Shown here piece after piece: positions 34,850 to 44,853 of a stretch of DNA of 64,000 bases (the stretch's first letter is position 1; every line of letters begins with the position of its first letter). Under the pieces are notes generated by a model. It was not told the DNA's origin. It ran no database searches and worked only from the letters and a program-made list of their open reading frames with translations. The DNA lies in the NCBI RefSeq assembly GCF_048265165.1, contig NZ_JBLXCD010000004.1:186001-250000 (forward strand), read 5' to 3'. This DNA is from Oceanospirillum sp048265165 (lineage in GTDB: Bacteria; Pseudomonadota; Gammaproteobacteria; Pseudomonadales; Halomonadaceae). The translations under genes and the position numbers were made by a program.

Positions 34850-35293
34850 ATGGTCATGGACATTAACGAAATTAAAGAATACCTACCCCACCGTTATCCT
34901 TTTCTGCTGGTTGACCGTGTTGTTGAAATGGAGCTGGGTGAATCTATTGTTGCCTATAAAAATGTATCGGTGAATGAGCCTTTTTTTAATGGACACTTTC
35001 CTCATCACCCGGTAATGCCGGGTGTATTAATTATTGAGGCAATGGCACAGGCTGCCGGTATTCTTGGCTTTAAGACGATGGAAAAGAAACCAGCTGATGG
35101 TCATATCTACTATTTTGTTGGTAGTGATAAAGTACGCTTTAAGCGCCCTGTGATTCCTGGGGATCAGCTGAAACTTGAGGCGACTGTTGTGGGCACTCCT
35201 CGCCGTGGTATCTGGCGTTTTGATTGCAAGGCGACAGTTGATGGTGAGCTCGCGTGTCAGGGTTCAATTTTGTGTGCAGAGAGAGAGCTGTGA
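34850..35293 (+). CDS. fabZ: (3R)-hydroxyacyl-ACP dehydratase FabZ
   Basis: A 147-residue hot-dog-fold dehydratase of fatty-acid synthesis. The start IKEYLPHRYPFLLVDRV and catalytic H49 (FNGHFPHHPVMPG) with E63 (IIEAMAQAAG) are clear. The ATG at 34850 is supported by GAGG upstream; a second in-frame ATG lies six bases on. Its stop shares bases with the lpxA start (GTGA), coupling fatty-acid flow with lipid A synthesis; the two pathways compete for hydroxymyristoyl-ACP. Confidence 0.96.
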   Translation: MVMDINEIKEYLPHRYPFLLVDRVVEMELGESIVAYKNVSVNEPFFNGHFPHHPVMPGVLIIEAMAQAAGILGFKTMEKKPADGHIYYFVGSDKVRFKRPVIPGDQLKLEATVVGTPRRGIWRFDCKATVDGELACQGSILCAEREL

Positions 35294-36063
35294 GTCTGAT
35301 TCATCCAACAGCTATTGTTGATCCATCAGCGGTAATTGCCGCTGATGTTGAGATCGGGCCCTATTCCATTATTGGCCCGGATGTCGAGATTGGAGCCGGT
35401 ACCTGGATCGGTCCCCATGTTGTTATCACGAAACTAACCTCTATTGGCAAAGGCAATAAGATTTATCAGTTTGCTTCTGTGGGTGAGGATTGTCAGGATA
35501 AAAAATACGCTGGTGAGCCAACTCGCCTAGTTATTGGGGATAATAATGAAATTCGTGAAGGTTGCTCTATTCATCGGGGCACCATCCAGGACGAGGGAAT
35601 TACCCGCATAGGTAATAACAATCTGATTATGACCACTGTCCATATTGCGCATGATGTGGTGATTGGTGATAACACGATTATTGCATCCGATGCGTCCATC
35701 GCAGGCCATGTTAAGGTCGGTGATTGGGCGATTATCGGTGGAGCTTCAGCGATCCATCAGTTTTGTCATATTGGCCCACATGCCATGTGCGGTGGTGCCA
35801 GTTATATCTCCAGAGACATTCCTGCTTATGTGATGGTCAGTGGTAATCCAGCTGAATCCCATAGTATTAATGCTGAGGGTTTGAAGCGTCGGGGGTTCTC
35901 CGCCGAAGCCATCAGTGAGCTTCGTCAGGCTTATAAAACTGTTTTTCGTAAAGGTCTTCGCCTTGACACCGCTATCGGTGCACTTGAATCAGAGACTGTT
36001 GGTCCTGAGCTATCTGTTTTTATTAAAAGCCTTAAGGGCTCGGGCCGCGGAATTATTCGTTGA
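35290..36063 (+). CDS. lpxA: UDP-N-acetylglucosamine O-acyltransferase LpxA
   Basis: A 257-residue beta-helix enzyme, first step of lipid A synthesis. The hexapeptide repeats begin at IHPTAIVDPSAVIAADVEIG. The catalytic histidine is H121 in TTVHIAHDVVIGDN, equivalent to E. coli H125. GGASAIHQFCHIG and the C-terminal helical domain (LKRRGFSAEAISELRQAYK) follow. The GTG at 35290 overlaps the fabZ TGA and gives the family N-terminus; the longer open frame runs inside fabZ and is rejected. Confidence 0.95.
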   Translation: MSLIHPTAIVDPSAVIAADVEIGPYSIIGPDVEIGAGTWIGPHVVITKLTSIGKGNKIYQFASVGEDCQDKKYAGEPTRLVIGDNNEIREGCSIHRGTIQDEGITRIGNNNLIMTTVHIAHDVVIGDNTIIASDASIAGHVKVGDWAIIGGASAIHQFCHIGPHAMCGGASYISRDIPAYVMVSGNPAESHSINAEGLKRRGFSAEAISELRQAYKTVFRKGLRLDTAIGALESETVGPELSVFIKSLKGSGRGIIR

Positions 36064-36144
36064 GCTGACTCGGCTGATGCTGAAAACCCGTCTCCGGGGA
36101 AGCTCGTTTATCGCCCGTTGTTACAAGGGTTATAGGAAGGAAGC

Positions 36145-37356
36145 ATGTCAGATCAGGGTTTGATTCAGGCGAATAAGCCACTGCGGATTGTCATTGTAGC
36201 CGGAGAACTGTCCGGGGATATTCTGGGGGCAGGTTTGATCCGGGAATTAAAGAAACTCCACCCAGCGGCGGAGTTTTTTGGTATTGGCGGCCCCCGTATG
36301 CAGGAAGAAGGCTTTGTCAGCCACTGGCCGATGGACCGCCTCTCTGTGATGGGCTTTGTTGAGGTTTTTGGGCGGCTCCGGGAGTTACTCAATCTCCGTA
36401 AAGAAGTCCGTGACTTTTGCCTACAGGAAAAACCAGACCTGTTTGTGGGCATTGATGCCCCAGACTTTAATCTGACATTAGAAGGTTGGGTGCATGATGC
36501 CGGTATTCCTGTTGCGCACTATGTATCACCATCTGTCTGGGCCTGGAAGCAAGGACGTTTGAAGAAAATAGCACGGTGCGTCGATCATATGCTTACCCTG
36601 CTACCCTTTGAAGCAGATTTTTATCATCGTAGGAAGATTCCGGTTACTTTTGTCGGGCACCCATTGGCAGACGAGCTACCAATGGATGTGGACCAGAACG
36701 CCTGTCGTGATCAGTTGGGGCTATCGAAAGAGCATTCTGTGCTGGCTGTCTTACCCGGTAGTCGCAGTAGTGAAGTAAAATATCTCGGGCAGACCTTTAT
36801 TGATACAGCGTTGCGTTGCTGTGAGATGATGCCGGAGTTACAGGTGGCAATCCCTTGTGCCAATGCATTACGTCGTCAACAGATTGAAGACCAGTTAGCG
36901 GCTGTTAAACCCGAATTGCGCCAGTGCTTTCATCTGTTTGATGGTATGTCCCGTGAAGTCATGAGTGCTTCTGATGCGGTTTTACTGGCATCTGGTACGG
37001 CTGCTCTGGAAGCGATGTTGCTGAAGAAACCTATGGTTGTGGCCTATAAAATGGCCTGGTTGAGTCATGCCATCATCAGTCGCATGATCAAGGTTGATCA
37101 TATCTCCCTGCCCAACCTGATAGCCGGTGAGGCTCTGGTACCTGAAATGATTCAGGATAAAGCTACCGTTGACTCCCTGAGTGACCTGCTACTGGATCGG
37201 TTGCAGAACCCTGATAACTACCGGGGGCTGGTTGAACGTTTTTATCAGTTGCACCATGAGCTAAAGCGTGAAGCCAGCCAGGTTGCTGCAAAAGCGCTTT
37301 CAGATCTTATGGAGCAGCAAGCACACTCTGATACACCGGCTGAGCACAAACACTGA
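36145..37356 (+). CDS. lpxB: Lipid-A-disaccharide synthase
   Basis: A 403-residue GT19 glycosyltransferase joining UDP-diacylglucosamine and lipid X at the inner membrane. Family marks are IVAGELSGDILGAGLI, FFGIGGPRMQEEGF, VGIDAPDFNL, YVSPSVWAWKQGR, LPGSRSSEV and LASGTAALEAMLLKKPMVVAYK. An AAGGAAG site precedes the ATG. It is followed after 7 bp by rnhB, the standard order. Confidence 0.96.
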   Translation: MSDQGLIQANKPLRIVIVAGELSGDILGAGLIRELKKLHPAAEFFGIGGPRMQEEGFVSHWPMDRLSVMGFVEVFGRLRELLNLRKEVRDFCLQEKPDLFVGIDAPDFNLTLEGWVHDAGIPVAHYVSPSVWAWKQGRLKKIARCVDHMLTLLPFEADFYHRRKIPVTFVGHPLADELPMDVDQNACRDQLGLSKEHSVLAVLPGSRSSEVKYLGQTFIDTALRCCEMMPELQVAIPCANALRRQQIEDQLAAVKPELRQCFHLFDGMSREVMSASDAVLLASGTAALEAMLLKKPMVVAYKMAWLSHAIISRMIKVDHISLPNLIAGEALVPEMIQDKATVDSLSDLLLDRLQNPDNYRGLVERFYQLHHELKREASQVAAKALSDLMEQQAHSDTPAEHKH

Positions 37357-37363
37357 GGTTAAG

Positions 37364-37969
37364 ATGGCACACGACTGGCCCGAACTGGATATTCCCTATC
37401 AGGGAAAACTGCTTGCTGGTGTTGATGAAGTAGGCCGTGGGCCTCTTGTTGGCTCTGTTGTGACCGCGGCGGTTATTCTCGACCCTGACCGACCGATTTC
37501 AGGTTTGACCGACTCTAAAAAGCTCAGCGAAAAAAAGCGTGAAGCATTTTTTGATGAGATCAAAGAGAAAGCACTGGCCTGGCATATTGCTGAATGCTCT
37601 GTGGCTGAAATTGATCGGTTGAATATTCTGCACGCTACGATGCTGGCTATGCAGCGTGCGGTTGCAGGATTGAAGCCCGCAGCGGAGTTTGTGTTGATTG
37701 ATGGCAATCGTTGCCCTGATATGCCCTGTCCTGCTATGGCCGTGGTGAAAGGTGATCTACGCCACGCTGCCATCAGTGCTGCTTCAATTCTTGCTAAGGT
37801 TTATCGGGACCAACAAATGGTTGAGCTTGAGGCCAGATACCCTGGTTATGGCTTTGCCCAGCATAAAGGCTATCCTACTAAGCAGCACTTTGCTGCTCTG
37901 GAAAAACTTGGCCCGATTCCTGAACATCGTCGTTCGTTTAAGCCCGTGCAACAACGGCTGGATCTGTAA
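37364..37969 (+). CDS. rnhB: Ribonuclease HII
   Basis: A 201-residue enzyme cutting RNA in RNA-DNA hybrids, including single ribonucleotides in DNA. The catalytic D21-E22 lie in AGVDEVGRGPLVG; the third Asp is in FVLIDGNRCP, and HAAISAASILAKVYRD and YGFAQHKGYPTKQH complete the set. The start at 37364 has GAGG upstream; the open frame reaches back into lpxB without support. Confidence 0.96.
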   Translation: MAHDWPELDIPYQGKLLAGVDEVGRGPLVGSVVTAAVILDPDRPISGLTDSKKLSEKKREAFFDEIKEKALAWHIAECSVAEIDRLNILHATMLAMQRAVAGLKPAAEFVLIDGNRCPDMPCPAMAVVKGDLRHAAISAASILAKVYRDQQMVELEARYPGYGFAQHKGYPTKQHFAALEKLGPIPEHRRSFKPVQQRLDL

Positions 37970-38090
37970 CTCGCTTACCGGGCAGATATCCTATACTTTT
38001 ATTTTGCTGTTTTTTCTCAGAATACTTCTTTAGGTTCTTTGAAAGACAGGCCCTTTCGTCACCTGCTACTGTTCGTACATGAGATCTTTT

Positions 38091-41000
38091 ATGACGCCCT
38101 CTTTTGTTCACCTGCGTATTCATACGGAATTCTCTCTGGTTGATGGTCTGATTAAGATCAAAAAACTGCCCGGTAAGCTTGAAGAGCTGAAAATGCCTGC
38201 ATTGGGCATTACCGACGAGTCCAATATGTTTGCGCTGGTAAAGTTTTATAAAACGATGCAGGGTGCTGGTATTAAGCCGATCTCAGGAGCTGATATCTGG
38301 CTGGAAAATACCGCTGACCCGGCTAAACCTTACCGTCTGACTCTGTTAGCGATGAATAACACCGGTTATCGCAATATCACCGAACTCGTTTCCCGGGGAT
38401 ATCTGGAAGGGCAGCATCAGGGCCGGAATATCCTTAAGGATGAGTGGTTGGCGGAGCAGTCAGAAGGCTTGATTGCACTGTCCGGAGCGAAAGAGGGTGA
38501 GGTTGGCCGCTTACTGGTTGGTGGTCATTATCCAGAGGCCCGGACTGCTTTACAGAAATGGATGCAGTTGTTTCCCGGCCGCTTCTATCTTGAGCTGCAG
38601 CGTACTTTCCGACCTGATGATGAACTCTGTGTCCATGAATCCGTGAAACTGGCCAGTGAGTGTCAGTGCCCGGTTGTTGCCACCAACGATGTACGCTTTC
38701 TTGAACGGGAAGATTTCTGGGCACATGAGACCCGAGTGTGTATTGGTGAAGGCCGGGCACTGGATGATCCCCATCGCAATAAAAGCTATTCAGAAGAGCA
38801 GTACCTGAAGTCTCAGGAAGAGATGGCTGAGCTATTCAGTGATATACCTGAAGCGCTGCAGAATAGTGTCGAAATTGCAAAACGTTGCACGGTTGATGTG
38901 CAGTTGGGTAAATACTTTCTGCCGGATTATCCCATCCCTGAAGGTATGACCATGGATGATTTTTTCCGGAAAATTTCCCATGAAGGTCTGACTGAGCGAC
39001 TGGAACAGCTGTTTGATACCCATGCTAAAGACTTTCCTCAGAAGGAAAAAATCTACCGTGAGCGGTTGGACTTTGAGCTGGATACCATTATTTCTATGGG
39101 ATTCCCCGGCTACTTTCTGATCGTAATGGACTTTATTCAATGGTCAAAAAATAACGGTGTGCCTGTAGGGCCGGGTCGTGGTTCCGGTGCCGGGTCACTG
39201 GTGGCTTACGCGCAAAAGATCACCGATCTTGATCCTCTGGAATACGATCTTCTGTTTGAACGCTTTCTCAATCCGGAGCGTGTCTCCATGCCTGACTTCG
39301 ATGTCGATTTCTGCATGGATGGTCGTGACCGGGTCATCGACTATGTTGCAGAAACCTATGGTCGAAACGCTGTATCTCAAATTGCCACCTTTGGCACCAT
39401 GGCAGCGAAAGCGGTTGTGCGGGATGTAGCCCGTGCCCAGGGTAAACCTTATGGCCTGGCGGACAAGCTGTCTAAAATGATTCCCTTTGAAGTGGGCATG
39501 ACACTTGAAAAAGCGTACGAGCAGGAAGAGCCACTCAGAGATTTTCTGACCAACGATGAAGATGCTGGTGAAATCTGGGAGATGGCCCTAAAGCTTGAAG
39601 GCACCGTACGGGGTACCGGAAAGCATGCTGGTGGTGTGGTTATCTCTCCGACCAAGCTGACTGATTTTTCCCCGATTTTCTGTGAGGAGGGCGGTTCAAG
39701 CCTTGTAGCACAGTTTGATAAAGATGATGTGGAATCTGCAGGTCTTGTGAAGTTTGACTTTCTGGGACTGCGAACCCTGACCATTATCGACTGGGCCATT
39801 AAGGTGATGCAGGACAAAGGTCACACCGACTTTGATATTGCCAAAATTCCACTGGACGATGCACCTACCTTTGATTTATTGCAGCAAGGGGAGACTACTG
39901 CGGTATTCCAGCTGGAATCCCGGGGTATGAAGGATCTGATTAAGCGCCTTCGCCCCAGCTGCTTTGAAGATATTGTTGCTCTGGTAGCCCTATTCCGTCC
40001 GGGGCCTCTTCAGTCCGGCATGGTTGATGATTTTATCAAGCGTAAACATGGCGAAGAGAAAGTCTCTTATCCACACCCTAATTACCAGTTGAGCAGCCTC
40101 GAGCCGGTACTTAAACCCACGTACGGCATTATTCTGTATCAGGAGCAGGTGATGCAGATCGCCCAGGTGATGGCTGGTTATACCTTGGGCGGTGCAGATA
40201 TGTTGCGCCGGGCGATGGGTAAGAAAAAGCCGGAAGAGATGGCCAAGCAGCGCTCTATTTTTCTGGAAGGCTGTAAGAGCAACAATATCGATGCAGATCT
40301 TGCGGGTAATATTTTTGATCTTGTGGAGAAGTTTGCCGGTTACGGTTTTAACAAATCGCACTCTGCGGCCTATGCACTGGTTTCCTATCAGACCGCTTAT
40401 CTGAAGCGCCATCACCCGGAAGCCTTTATGGCAGCGGTACTATCTACCGAAATGCAGAACACGGACAAAGTGGTGACGCTGGTGGAAGAGTGCCGCCACA
40501 TGAAGCTTCCCCTGACGCCGCCAGATGTCAATGCCGGTGATTTTAAATTCACCGTTAACGATGACAATGAAATTGTTTATGGCCTGGGGGCAATTAAAGG
40601 GGTTGGTGAAGGCCCGATTGACTCCATCGTAGCAGCTCGAAAAGAAGGTGGACCTTTTACTGACCTGTTTGATTTCTGTGCCCGAACCGACTCCCGGAAA
40701 TTAAATAAGCGTACTGTTGAAGCCCTGATTCGTAGCGGTGCGCTGGATAAACTGGGCCCGAATCGTGCGGTGATGTCTGCCAGTCTTGAGGACGCGTTTA
40801 AAGCAGCGGAACAGAGTAACGTCAATGCCAATATTGGCATGATGGATATGTTTGGTGAAATTGAGGCCGAGCAGGATACAGACCTCTATGAAGAGCATCG
40901 TCAGGTACGGCAGTGGACCGATAAAGAGCGCCTGAAGGGTGAAAAAGATACGCTAGGTATCTATCTGACCGGCCACCCATTTGATGAATATGAAGCGGAA

Positions 41001-41573
41001 GTGCGCCGCTTTGCCCGCATGAGGCTAAGCGATCTGCAGGCCAGCCGTGAGACGCAGAAACTGGCTGGGCTGATTATTGATATTCGTACTATGAAAAGTA
41101 AGCGTGGTGATACCATCGCCTTTATTACGCTGGATGACAGATCCGGACGGATAGAAGTTTCCGTGTTTGGGGAGCTGTTTGAGGCGCATCGCAGTGAGTT
41201 GCAAAAAGACCAGCTGGTAGTGATTGAGGGGGATGTTAGCTTTGATGACTACTCCGGTAGCCTGAGAGTAAGAGCTAAAGGTGTAACCAGTTTGCTGGCT
41301 GCCCGCGTTCGTTATTGCTTAAGCTTACAGTTAAGCTGGCAGCAGAAAGAGATCGGCCGTAAACACCTGGATCTGTTACAAAACAAATTGAAACCTTTTA
41401 CTGTGACATCTCCCGATGAAGGGGTTGTTGTGGAAATCACTTATAGTAAGCCGGAAGTCTGTGGTCGGGTACGCCTTTCTGATCAATGGCGGGTCGTGCC
41501 CAGTGATGAATTGATTTACAGCCTGTACGATGGCTTTGGCCTGAAGAGTGTCCGCCTTTCCTACGGCGATTAA
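38091..41573 (+). CDS. dnaE: DNA polymerase III alpha subunit
   Basis: A 1160-residue replicative polymerase, the same length as E. coli DnaE. The N-terminal PHP domain starts FVHLRIHTEFSLVDG. The active site is PDFDVDF with D402 and D404, preceded by GPGRGSGAGSLV and followed by the third catalytic Asp region (KFDFLGLRTL). Later parts are the fingers and tandem helix-hairpin-helix (NKSHSAAYALVSYQ), an OB fold (LAGLIIDIRTMKSKRGDTIAFITLDDRSG) and the clamp-binding C-terminus. The ATG at 38091 has GAGA upstream and gives the family N-terminus. Confidence 0.97.
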   Translation: MTPSFVHLRIHTEFSLVDGLIKIKKLPGKLEELKMPALGITDESNMFALVKFYKTMQGAGIKPISGADIWLENTADPAKPYRLTLLAMNNTGYRNITELVSRGYLEGQHQGRNILKDEWLAEQSEGLIALSGAKEGEVGRLLVGGHYPEARTALQKWMQLFPGRFYLELQRTFRPDDELCVHESVKLASECQCPVVATNDVRFLEREDFWAHETRVCIGEGRALDDPHRNKSYSEEQYLKSQEEMAELFSDIPEALQNSVEIAKRCTVDVQLGKYFLPDYPIPEGMTMDDFFRKISHEGLTERLEQLFDTHAKDFPQKEKIYRERLDFELDTIISMGFPGYFLIVMDFIQWSKNNGVPVGPGRGSGAGSLVAYAQKITDLDPLEYDLLFERFLNPERVSMPDFDVDFCMDGRDRVIDYVAETYGRNAVSQIATFGTMAAKAVVRDVARAQGKPYGLADKLSKMIPFEVGMTLEKAYEQEEPLRDFLTNDEDAGEIWEMALKLEGTVRGTGKHAGGVVISPTKLTDFSPIFCEEGGSSLVAQFDKDDVESAGLVKFDFLGLRTLTIIDWAIKVMQDKGHTDFDIAKIPLDDAPTFDLLQQGETTAVFQLESRGMKDLIKRLRPSCFEDIVALVALFRPGPLQSGMVDDFIKRKHGEEKVSYPHPNYQLSSLEPVLKPTYGIILYQEQVMQIAQVMAGYTLGGADMLRRAMGKKKPEEMAKQRSIFLEGCKSNNIDADLAGNIFDLVEKFAGYGFNKSHSAAYALVSYQTAYLKRHHPEAFMAAVLSTEMQNTDKVVTLVEECRHMKLPLTPPDVNAGDFKFTVNDDNEIVYGLGAIKGVGEGPIDSIVAARKEGGPFTDLFDFCARTDSRKLNKRTVEALIRSGALDKLGPNRAVMSASLEDAFKAAEQSNVNANIGMMDMFGEIEAEQDTDLYEEHRQVRQWTDKERLKGEKDTLGIYLTGHPFDEYEAEVRRFARMRLSDLQASRETQKLAGLIIDIRTMKSKRGDTIAFITLDDRSGRIEVSVFGELFEAHRSELQKDQLVVIEGDVSFDDYSGSLRVRAKGVTSLLAARVRYCLSLQLSWQQKEIGRKHLDLLQNKLKPFTVTSPDEGVVVEITYSKPEVCGRVRLSDQWRVVPSDELIYSLYDGFGLKSVRLSYGD

Positions 41574-42015
41574 ACTGTTTGTTTGTGCCCTGCTATACCT
41601 GTGGGGGCAAGCCTTTGCGCTGCCACCTCTGTTTGAAACAGAAAAATTGCCCTTGTGTATTCAGGGGTAGCCGCTGTTGGGCCGGAAAACAGACTTAAAG
41701 TAACAGAACGTGACTTTTCAGAAACGCTTTAGCCACTGGCAAAGGTTTTTTTTAGACGATCTTTGCCGTAGTATTGTCGGTTTTAGATATAAGAGTATTG
41801 TCTGTTTTTAGACTTGGCTGTTTTTAACCTTAAGCTTCAGGCGTACTTAAAGGTGCAATCACCCGAATACCGATGCTTTGCTGGGTTGTAAAGCGATGAG
41901 GTGTAATACCGGTGAAACGGTATCAGCCGGGGCAGGATAAGACTTATTCACAGACGCTCAGAGGGCGGCTGTGTGCTTTTAATCGTAAGCATAGAATTTT
42001 AAATAGCGTGGACCT
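41574..42015. other. dnaE-accA intergenic region
   Basis: This 442-bp stretch has no gene. It contains a probable dnaE terminator (41727-41753), an imperfect direct repeat (AGTATTGTCGGTTTTAGA near 41770 and AGTATTGTCTGTTTTTAGA near 41794) and a small ATACCG/CGGTAT hairpin near 41910. The accA promoter must lie here, but I could not identify it confidently. Confidence 0.6.
41727..41753 (+). terminator. Probable dnaE terminator
   Basis: CTTT-A-GCC and GGC-AAAG form a stem with one bulge and a 4-base loop or less, followed by G and eight T. It lies about 150 bp after dnaE. Confidence 0.5.
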
Positions 42016-42987
42016 ATGAACCCCAACTATCTGGACTTTGAACAGCCTATTGCAGAGCTGGAAGCAAAAATTGATGAACTACGTCTGGTTGGCAATGACA
42101 ACGAGTTGAACATTTCGGAAGAGATCGGCCGTTTGCAGGAAAAAAGCCTCAAACTGATGGAAGATATCTTCTCTAATCTGACCCCTGCTCAGGTTGTTCA
42201 ACTGTCTCGTCATCCGCAGCGTCCTTACACGTTGGACTATGTAAATCATATTTTTACCGACTTTGATGAACTGCATGGTGATCGTAACTTTGCAGATGAT
42301 GCGGCTCTGGTCGGTGGTATTGCTCGCCTGGATGATAAGCCTGTGATGATTATCGGTCATCAGAAAGGCCGTTCCGTCAAAGAAAAAGTGCACCGTAATT
42401 TTGGTATGCCACGTCCAGAAGGTTATCGTAAAGCCTGTCGACTAATGGAGATGGCAGAGCGTTTTAAAATGCCAATCCTGACGTTTATCGATACACCGGG
42501 AGCATACCCGGGCATCGATGCGGAGGAGCGCGGCCAGAGTGAAGCTATTGCTTATAACCTGGCGGTTATGTCCCGTCTTGAAACCCCGATCATCTCAACG
42601 GTTATTGGTGAAGGTGGCTCTGGTGGCGCACTGGCCATTGGCGTTTGCGATGAACTGATTATGCTGAAAAACTCGATCTACTCAGTGATTTCACCGGAAG
42701 GTTGTGCATCGATTCTGTGGAAGAGTGCAGAGCGTGCCAACGATGCCGCTGAATCCATGGGTGTTACCGCGCCTCGCCTGCATCATCTGGGTCTCGTTGA
42801 CCGCCTGATCGAAGAACCCCTTGGCGGTGCTCACCGGAATGCCGAGAAAGTTGCAGCAGATCTGAAACTGCAGTTGCTGGAGACACTGGATCGTCTTAAT
42901 GGTATGAGTCGTGAACAGTTGGTAGAGCGCCGCTACGAGCGTCTGATGTCTTACTATGCGGGTAACCCCGACCTTGGTAACTGGTAA
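42016..42987 (+). CDS. accA: Acetyl-CoA carboxylase carboxyltransferase subunit alpha
   Basis: A 323-residue carboxyltransferase alpha subunit that, with AccD, moves CO2 from biotin to acetyl-CoA to start fatty-acid synthesis. The N-terminus is LDFEQPIAELEAKIDELR. The crotonase-fold core shows FTDFDELHGDR, IGHQKGR, FGMPRPEGYRKA, IDTPGAYPGIDAEERGQ, GEGGSGGALAIGV and SVISPEGCASILW. The AccD partner is not in this window. A strong terminator follows, so it is separated from tilS. Confidence 0.97.
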   Translation: MNPNYLDFEQPIAELEAKIDELRLVGNDNELNISEEIGRLQEKSLKLMEDIFSNLTPAQVVQLSRHPQRPYTLDYVNHIFTDFDELHGDRNFADDAALVGGIARLDDKPVMIIGHQKGRSVKEKVHRNFGMPRPEGYRKACRLMEMAERFKMPILTFIDTPGAYPGIDAEERGQSEAIAYNLAVMSRLETPIISTVIGEGGSGGALAIGVCDELIMLKNSIYSVISPEGCASILWKSAERANDAAESMGVTAPRLHHLGLVDRLIEEPLGGAHRNAEKVAADLKLQLLETLDRLNGMSREQLVERRYERLMSYYAGNPDLGNW

Positions 42988-43049
42988 GCTATCCTAAATG
43001 TGCCAGTCATAACCGGCGCAGTCGTGATTAACGACTGGTGCTGATCAGT

Positions 43050-43087
43050 AACCCCGGTAAGCATCGCTTATCGGGGTTATTTTTTAT
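43050..43087 (+). terminator. Intrinsic terminator after accA
   Basis: AACCCCGGTAAGC pairs with GCTTATCGGGGTT around a 3-base loop, followed by ATTTTTTAT. It lies 62 bp after the accA stop. Confidence 0.9.
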
Positions 43088-43107
43088 CTGTCTGATGATG
43101 TATCGAT

Positions 43108-44595
43108 ATGAAACCTGACGTGGTCACCTCCGATCTGCTACAGAATTTGCCACCTCACAAGCAGCTTTGGCTGGCCCTTAGCGGCGGATTAGATTCTGTT
43201 GTACTCCTGGATCTGGCGGTAGAGTTTTGCGTGCTTCACCAGTCAAAACTAAACGTGGTCCATGTTCATCATGGTTTAAGTCTCAATGCTGATGTTTGGG
43301 CAAGCCATTGTTTAGAGTTATGTGATCAGTATCGGCAGGCTACATCGATTCAGCTCAGTTCCGTTGTCGAGAAAGTTAAGCTTTCCTCTGGCGCTTCTAT
43401 TGAGGAGCAGGCTCGCCTTGCCCGCTATCAGGTATTCGAGCGCTGTCTGGCTGAGGGTGATCTGATGCTGATGGCGCATCATGGGGATGATCAGTTGGAA
43501 ACCGTGTTATTGCGATTGATGAGGGGCTCGGGTAGCACAGGGTTATCCGGGATGCCCATTTGCCGCCCTTTAGGACTCGGATACCTCTACCGACCCCTTT
43601 TAAGCGTTGAGCGCTCAGACCTTGAGCTTTATGCCAATAAGAAAGGCTTAAGTTGGGTGGAAGATGAATCAAACCTCAGTCGTGACTTTGATCGTAATTT
43701 TCTGCGGCATGAGATTGTGCCGCTATTAAAGCAGCGCTGGCCACAGGCAAGCTCTGTTATTGGCCGAAGTACTCAGGTCTTGGCCGAGAATGCCCAGTTG
43801 AATGATGAGCTGGCGGCACTGGATCTGTCCTATATTATGGTATCTGATTATCAGCTTTCATGCTGTGCCCTATTGCAGCTTTCACCGGCGCGACAGCGCA
43901 ATGTACTGCGTTTCTGGCTGGTAAAGTCAGGAATCAGAGCGCCGGACTATCGGCATATCAATACGATTATTGATGAACTGGTATTGGCAGAAGCCGATGC
44001 CCAGCCTCTGTTTGCCCGGTCGGAATATGAGGTTCGTCGCTATCAGGGGCGCTTGTTTCTGATATTGCATGCTTCTGCAACTACAGAGGGACATAAAGCC
44101 TTGCTGAACCAGAAGGAAGGAGAGGAGTCTGAGAATCCGGCTTCAAAGCTATTGTTGCCGATCCGGAGTCGGCAGCTTCTTTCATTAGATGGCGCGGCTT
44201 TTCAGCTGCTCCCCTACCAGGACGTTGAGTATAGGTATCCAGAGGACAGTCAGAGCCTTCAGCTGCCTGCCGGAAGTACTTTAAGCCTTTCGTACCGGGA
44301 AGGTGGTGAGTCGATCTACCTGTTCCGCCGTGGCCGTAAGACCGTTAAAAAACTTTTGCAGGAATCCGGTGTTCCAGCTTGGTTACGGGATAAAGTACGG
44401 TTTTTCTGGCTTGCGAATGAGTCCGGCGAGCCGCAACTTATCGGGTTTTGGTCGCCTTTGCTTATCGATACTGCCCAGGATGCTGAAAACCCGGTATCCC
44501 GTGGAAAGTTCTGGTGGGATGTTAGTGTGTCTGAGAAGAAGTCCGATAAGGTTGGGCAGCCATTGCATCAGAAGATTGTGGTTCGGGCCTGCTGA
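43108..44595 (+). CDS. tilS: tRNA(Ile)-lysidine synthase
   Basis: A 495-residue enzyme that attaches lysine to C34 of tRNA-Ile2 (CAU), changing its decoding from AUG to AUA. The N-type ATP PP-loop SGGLDS is at residues 25-30. HVHHGLSLNADVW, ARLARYQVF, AHHGDDQLETVLLRLMRGSGSTGLSGM and RPLL follow. A central TilS domain and the C-terminal domain (KTVKKLLQESGVPAWLRDKV) are present. It is about 60 residues longer than E. coli TilS, mainly in a Gln/Glu/Ser-rich insert near 330-370. Confidence 0.94.
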   Translation: MKPDVVTSDLLQNLPPHKQLWLALSGGLDSVVLLDLAVEFCVLHQSKLNVVHVHHGLSLNADVWASHCLELCDQYRQATSIQLSSVVEKVKLSSGASIEEQARLARYQVFERCLAEGDLMLMAHHGDDQLETVLLRLMRGSGSTGLSGMPICRPLGLGYLYRPLLSVERSDLELYANKKGLSWVEDESNLSRDFDRNFLRHEIVPLLKQRWPQASSVIGRSTQVLAENAQLNDELAALDLSYIMVSDYQLSCCALLQLSPARQRNVLRFWLVKSGIRAPDYRHINTIIDELVLAEADAQPLFARSEYEVRRYQGRLFLILHASATTEGHKALLNQKEGEESENPASKLLLPIRSRQLLSLDGAAFQLLPYQDVEYRYPEDSQSLQLPAGSTLSLSYREGGESIYLFRRGRKTVKKLLQESGVPAWLRDKVRFFWLANESGEPQLIGFWSPLLIDTAQDAENPVSRGKFWWDVSVSEKKSDKVGQPLHQKIVVRAC

Positions 44596-44720
44596 GCTAC
44601 ACTGGACTGATTAGGTCTTCGTTAAATATCAGAATGAATTACCCGGCGGGTGTATGGAAAAGTGCACGCTTTTTTTCTCGGATTGTTTGAGTTTTTCTTG
44701 CTGAATTCACGCGGTCTGAA

Positions 44721-44749
44721 TTGTGAAGGGCAAGGCCTTCTGGTATCCT
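44721..44749 (+). promoter_or_regulatory. Candidate pyrG promoter
   Basis: TTGTGA (44721-44726) and TATCCT (44744-44749) are separated by exactly 17 bp in the 258-bp gap before pyrG. This is a pattern match only. Confidence 0.45.
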
Positions 44750-44853
44750 GCACTCCCATCTATTTTTGTACTTATGATGCGTAATTTTACACGGGTCAGG
44801 CACAAGAATGAGTACCCCCCTTCTTTCTATTTGCAGCATAAAACAGGTTATCC